Origin: Acidobacteria bacterium Mor1
GTDB lineage: Bacteria; Acidobacteriota; Polarisedimenticolia; Polarisedimenticolales; Polarisedimenticolaceae
DNA: 64,000 nucleotides
Direction: 5' to 3'
NCBI GenBank assembly: GCA_001664505.1
Contig: CP011806.1
Location: 1,765,528 to 1,829,527, forward strand
Below the pieces are notes generated by a model. That model saw only the letters and a list, made by a program, of their open reading frames with translations, was not told where the DNA came from and did not search any database. Both the position numbers and the translations under genes were made by a program. Below, piece by piece: positions 61,082-64,000 of the stretch. Numbering within the stretch: position 1 is the first letter of the stretch; every line of letters begins with the position of its first letter.

Positions 61082-61564
61082 CTAGGAGGCCGGGCGCCGG
61101 GACTGGGCCTTGGTCCAGCGGCGGAAGCTGTCCCGGGTTCGGACGCGCACCTCACCGTTGAGCCCGTCATGGGCGATCCCGCACATCTGGTCCCCTTCGT
61201 AGTGCAAGACCCCCGGCTTGTCCGGGGTGAATCGCAGGGTGTACCAGCGATCCGGGATCGCGATTTCCTTGGTGTCGTACTCGGGCACCCCGAACATGTA
61301 GATGTAGTCGGTACTGGTCAGCCGGAACTCCGCCTCAGTGTCCACCGGCAGCACCACCTCACCCACGCTGTAGAGATCGTCTCCGTTGCCCAGTTCTCCG
61401 TCGGGGCCAGGATAGCGGAAGTGCCAGGAATAGCCCATGCCGGTGACCTCCACCGGGTAGGGCTCGGGGATCTCCACCTGGGGAACCGGCGCGCACGCCG
61501 GGGCACCCAGGGCAGCGCCCAGAATGAGGCACCCGGCAGCCAGACGGCGCCGCCAGGGAGACAT
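61082..61564 (-). CDS. COX2-like cupredoxin lipoprotein with degenerate CuA site
   Basis: A 160-residue exported protein with a signal ending in APAC (Cys24, a weak lipobox). The rest is the cupredoxin domain of cytochrome oxidase subunit II: YSWHFRYPGPDGELGNG, VVLPVDTEAEFRLTSTD, GVPEYDTKEIAIPDRW and PGVLHYEGD-QMCGIAHDGL. CuA needs two His, two Cys, Glu and Met. Here only C128 and H132 remain: the first His is Tyr89, the first Cys is Gly124, Glu is Gln126 and Met is Leu135. The N-terminal transmembrane helices of COX2 are missing. It cannot hold CuA and may bind one copper atom or none. It diverges from a SCO-domain gene, which suggests a copper or oxidase-assembly role. Confidence 0.85.
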   Translation of the reverse strand: MSPWRRRLAAGCLILGAALGAPACAPVPQVEIPEPYPVEVTGMGYSWHFRYPGPDGELGNGDDLYSVGEVVLPVDTEAEFRLTSTDYIYMFGVPEYDTKEIAIPDRWYTLRFTPDKPGVLHYEGDQMCGIAHDGLNGEVRVRTRDSFRRWTKAQSRRPAS

Positions 61565-61694
61565 GGCTGGGAAATGACTGGGATACACGGTTTCTCCGCT
61601 CTCTTGTAGTATACGGCCGGGTGGGCGATGACACCCATCGGCGGCATGCTGCCGCGAAAACCCCATCGCACTGCGGAAGATCCGAGGAGGAATC

Positions 61695-64000
61695 ATGCGT
61701 CCCGTGCACCACAGCCCCCTACTCCTTCTGATTCTGGCCCTGGTCGCATTCAGCGGCTGCAGCGGCGACAAGGAGGAGGGGACCGACAAACCTCAGAACG
61801 CCAGCAACGATTCGGGCCTCGAGATCCTCGTCGATCTCCCCGATTTCTCCCTGACCGACCAGAAGGGCAACAGCTTCGGCAGCGCCGACCTCGAGGGCCG
61901 GGTCTGGATCGCCGGGTTCATCTTCACCCGCTGCGGCTCGGTCTGTCCCCAGCTCACCGGGCGGATGGAGGTGGTCCAGGGTGACCTGATCCACGAGCTC
62001 AGCACCTTCGGCACCCACCTGGTCAGCTTCTCGGTCGATCCGGAATACGACACCCCCGAGGTGCTCTCGGCATACGCCGACAAATACGGGGCGATGGGCG
62101 ATCACTGGACCTTCCTGACCGGCACCCGGGACGAGATCTGGCAGCTCAGCGAGAACGGCTTCAAACTCGGCGTCGGTGAGGCTCCCGACAATGCGGAGAT
62201 GCCGATCTTCCACTCGGAAAAGTTGGTCCTGGTCGACGGCGAAGGCCGGGTCCGCGGCTTCTACGACGGCACCGACCGCGCCTCGGTCGAGACCCTGATC
62301 CTCGACGTGCGCAAGCTGCTCCACACCGAAGAACTTCACCGCCTGCGCCGGGTCGACTACCCGGTCCCCTCGGCGGACGTGGTTCCCGCCGGCTGGATGA
62401 AACCGCGGCAGAGCCAGCAGCAGTCCCAGGCCGGACAGATCGGCGTGTTCCACGACTTCACGTTTACCGACGCCGTGATGGATAGCGGCATCACCTTCTC
62501 CCACGGAGTCGTCGAGGACGCCGGCAAGTTCTACAAGGCGGTGCACTACGACCACGGCACCGGCCTGGCGGCGGCGGATGTCGACGGTGACGGCCGCACC
62601 GACCTTTTCTTCGTCAACCAGCTCGGAGTCAACGAACTGTGGCGCAACGCCGGCGGCGGCAAGTTCGAGAAGATGATCGACTCCCCCGACCTGCGTATGC
62701 CCTACAAGACCGGCGTCAGCGCCTCGTTTGCCGATGTGGATAACGACGGCGATCCGGACCTCTACGTCACCACCGTCAAGCAGGGCAACCAGCTGTTCCT
62801 GAACAACGGCAAGGGCCGCTTCAGCGACGCCACCGACGGCTCCGGCGTCGACTACGTCGGCCACTCGTCGGGCTCGATGTTCTTCGACTACGACAACGAC
62901 GGCCTGCTCGATCTGTTCGTAACCAACGTCGGCGAATACACCACCGGCGAGATCGGCCCGGGCAACTACTACGTGGGCCACGGCGACGCCTTCGGCGGCC
63001 ACCTCAAGCCCGAGCGCAACGAATCCAGTCGTTTGTTCAAGAACCTGGGTGACGGCAAGTTCCGGGACGTGACCGAGGCGATGGGGATCGTCGACGTCAG
63101 CTGGAGCGGCGACTGCACCCCGCTGGACGTCAACGGGGACGGCTGGCAGGACCTGTACCTGCTCAACATGCAGGGCCACGACCAGTACTACGAGAACCAG
63201 GGCGGTAAGCGCTTCGCCAAGAAGAGCCGGGACGTGTTCCCCAAGACCTCCTGGGGCGGCATGAGCGTCAAGTCCTTCGACTTCGACAACGACGGCGACA
63301 TGGACGTGATGACGACCGACATGCACTCGGACATGACCACCCCGGCGACGGTCAAGCTCACCGAAGAGAAACTCAAGCCCGCCGGACCGGACAGCGGCGA
63401 GGCCTTCCGCATGCACTGGCCCGAGTCCTTCCTCAACAGCAACGGCCAGAGCGTGTTCGGTAACGCCATGCACCGCAACGACGGCAACGGGAACTTCGCC
63501 GAGGTTTCCGACGAGATCAACGCCGAGAACTACTGGCCCTGGGGCTTCAGCGTCGGCGATCTCAATGCCGACGGCTGGCAGGACGCCTTCGTCGCCACCA
63601 GCATGAACTACCCCTTCCGCTACCAGGTCAACACCGTGTTCCTCAACGACGGCGGCCGCTTCGCCGACACCGAGTTCATCCTCGGCGTCGAACCGCGGCG
63701 TGACGGCCGGATGGATCGGCCCTGGTACCCGCTGGCCTGCGCCGGCGCCGACAAGGACCACGATCTGTGCGGGTCGCTGGGGCTGACCGAAGACGTGATG
63801 ATCTGGGGCACCCTGGGTTCACGCTCCTCGGTGATCTTCGACCTGGACGGCGACGGCGACCAGGACGTGGTGACCGCCGAATTCAACGACGGCCCGATGG
63901 TGCTGATCTCCGATCTGGCCGCCAAGACCTCGGTCTCCCACCTTGAGATTGCCCTCGAGGGGAGCCGCTCCAACCGGGCGGGCTTCGGTGCACGGGTCGA
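61695..64000 (+). CDS. SCO1/SenC domain fused to CRTAC1/FG-GAP repeats (3' end missing)
   Basis: The gene starts at ATG 61695 behind GGAGGA and runs past the window end. A lipobox (AFSGC, Cys22) anchors the protein outside the cytoplasm. Residues 42-205 are a SCO/thioredoxin-like domain with the copper-binding C80-GSV-C84 and His173 in PIFHSEKLVLVD. From about residue 250 onwards come VCBS/FG-GAP repeats of the CRTAC1 type, with many DxDxDG calcium loops (ADVDGDGRTDLFFV, ADVDNDGDPDLYV, FDYDNDGLLDLFV, LDVNGDGWQDLYL, FDFDNDGDMDVM). The end of the window enters the ASPIC/UnbV domain region (LEIALEGSRSNRAGFGARV). SCO proteins deliver copper to cytochrome oxidase; the fused propeller is unusual. 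Confidence 0.9.
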   Translation, partial: MRPVHHSPLLLLILALVAFSGCSGDKEEGTDKPQNASNDSGLEILVDLPDFSLTDQKGNSFGSADLEGRVWIAGFIFTRCGSVCPQLTGRMEVVQGDLIHELSTFGTHLVSFSVDPEYDTPEVLSAYADKYGAMGDHWTFLTGTRDEIWQLSENGFKLGVGEAPDNAEMPIFHSEKLVLVDGEGRVRGFYDGTDRASVETLILDVRKLLHTEELHRLRRVDYPVPSADVVPAGWMKPRQSQQQSQAGQIGVFHDFTFTDAVMDSGITFSHGVVEDAGKFYKAVHYDHGTGLAAADVDGDGRTDLFFVNQLGVNELWRNAGGGKFEKMIDSPDLRMPYKTGVSASFADVDNDGDPDLYVTTVKQGNQLFLNNGKGRFSDATDGSGVDYVGHSSGSMFFDYDNDGLLDLFVTNVGEYTTGEIGPGNYYVGHGDAFGGHLKPERNESSRLFKNLGDGKFRDVTEAMGIVDVSWSGDCTPLDVNGDGWQDLYLLNMQGHDQYYENQGGKRFAKKSRDVFPKTSWGGMSVKSFDFDNDGDMDVMTTDMHSDMTTPATVKLTEEKLKPAGPDSGEAFRMHWPESFLNSNGQSVFGNAMHRNDGNGNFAEVSDEINAENYWPWGFSVGDLNADGWQDAFVATSMNYPFRYQVNTVFLNDGGRFADTEFILGVEPRRDGRMDRPWYPLACAGADKDHDLCGSLGLTEDVMIWGTLGSRSSVIFDLDGDGDQDVVTAEFNDGPMVLISDLAAKTSVSHLEIALEGSRSNRAGFGARV

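Noticed and set aside
61719-63761. Long minus-strand open frame of 680 codons opposite the SCO-CRTAC1 gene
   Set aside because: It is the Val/Asp-rich antisense shadow of the DxDxDG repeats on the plus strand, which are clearly coding.

Overview
This is a GC-rich (roughly two-thirds G+C), densely coded bacterial chromosome segment. It has no rRNA, tRNA, insertion sequence, prophage or CRISPR array that I can recognise. Gene content points to Acidobacteriota or a close relative: a Mycobacterium-type fused 2-oxoglutarate dehydrogenase (E2-E1), Hanks-type serine/threonine kinases with PD40 propeller or multi-membrane tails, CRTAC1/FG-GAP proteins, an S9 lipoprotein peptidase and many small secreted proteins. 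The taxonomic call is inference from gene content, not from a marker gene.

Layout. 1-12.6 kb is central metabolism and housekeeping: the 3' part of kgd, a thioredoxin-like selenoprotein, an S1-repeat RNA-binding protein, a quinone oxidoreductase coupled to murB, a SWIM/SNF2 helicase and a fused alpha/beta 2-oxoacid dehydrogenase E1. 12.6-27.4 kb is mixed: a DUF3127 protein with an SSB-like tail, a membrane kinase, several secreted proteins, an SLC13 permease, an M20 amidohydrolase, a dioxygenase-fold protein with a Tat-exported metallo-beta-lactamase-fold protein, and a secreted beta-helix protein. 27.6-36.9 kb holds a coupled ferritin-like (DUF455)/ATP-grasp pair, a DTW-domain tRNA-modifying enzyme, a dipeptidyl-peptidase lipoprotein, a second selenoprotein and a PD40 kinase. 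36.9-46.4 kb is the most unusual block: a 1943-residue protein joining two alpha/beta-hydrolase domains to a CHAT (caspase-like) protease, facing a 756-residue protein of no recognised family, followed by another alpha/beta hydrolase. 46.5-58.1 kb has a serine-hydrolase lipoprotein with a DUF2200 protein, a PQQ-propeller/pseudo-esterase fusion, and a self-regulated PadR-ABC transporter-hydrolase operon. 58.2-64 kb has DUF6178 and small proteins, then a divergent pair: a copper-site-degenerate COX2-like lipoprotein and a SCO1-CRTAC1 fusion that runs off the end.

The most important result is that two genes (2989-3573 and 33183-33566) are each interrupted by a single in-frame UGA, and each UGA is followed at the right distance by a SECIS-like hairpin with a G in the first two loop positions. 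I read both as selenoproteins. One has a U-x-x-C thioredoxin active site. The other is a DUF2007-like protein with a C-terminal zinc ribbon, which I cannot match to a named bacterial selenoprotein family. A gene finder that treats UGA only as stop would truncate or miss both.

Control signals. A TANNNT hexamer, usually preceded by GC, recurs upstream of many genes. At several genes without a Shine-Dalgarno sequence it lies only 6-9 nt before the start codon, which suggests leaderless transcripts. Perfect GC-rich hairpins mark the ends of several units.
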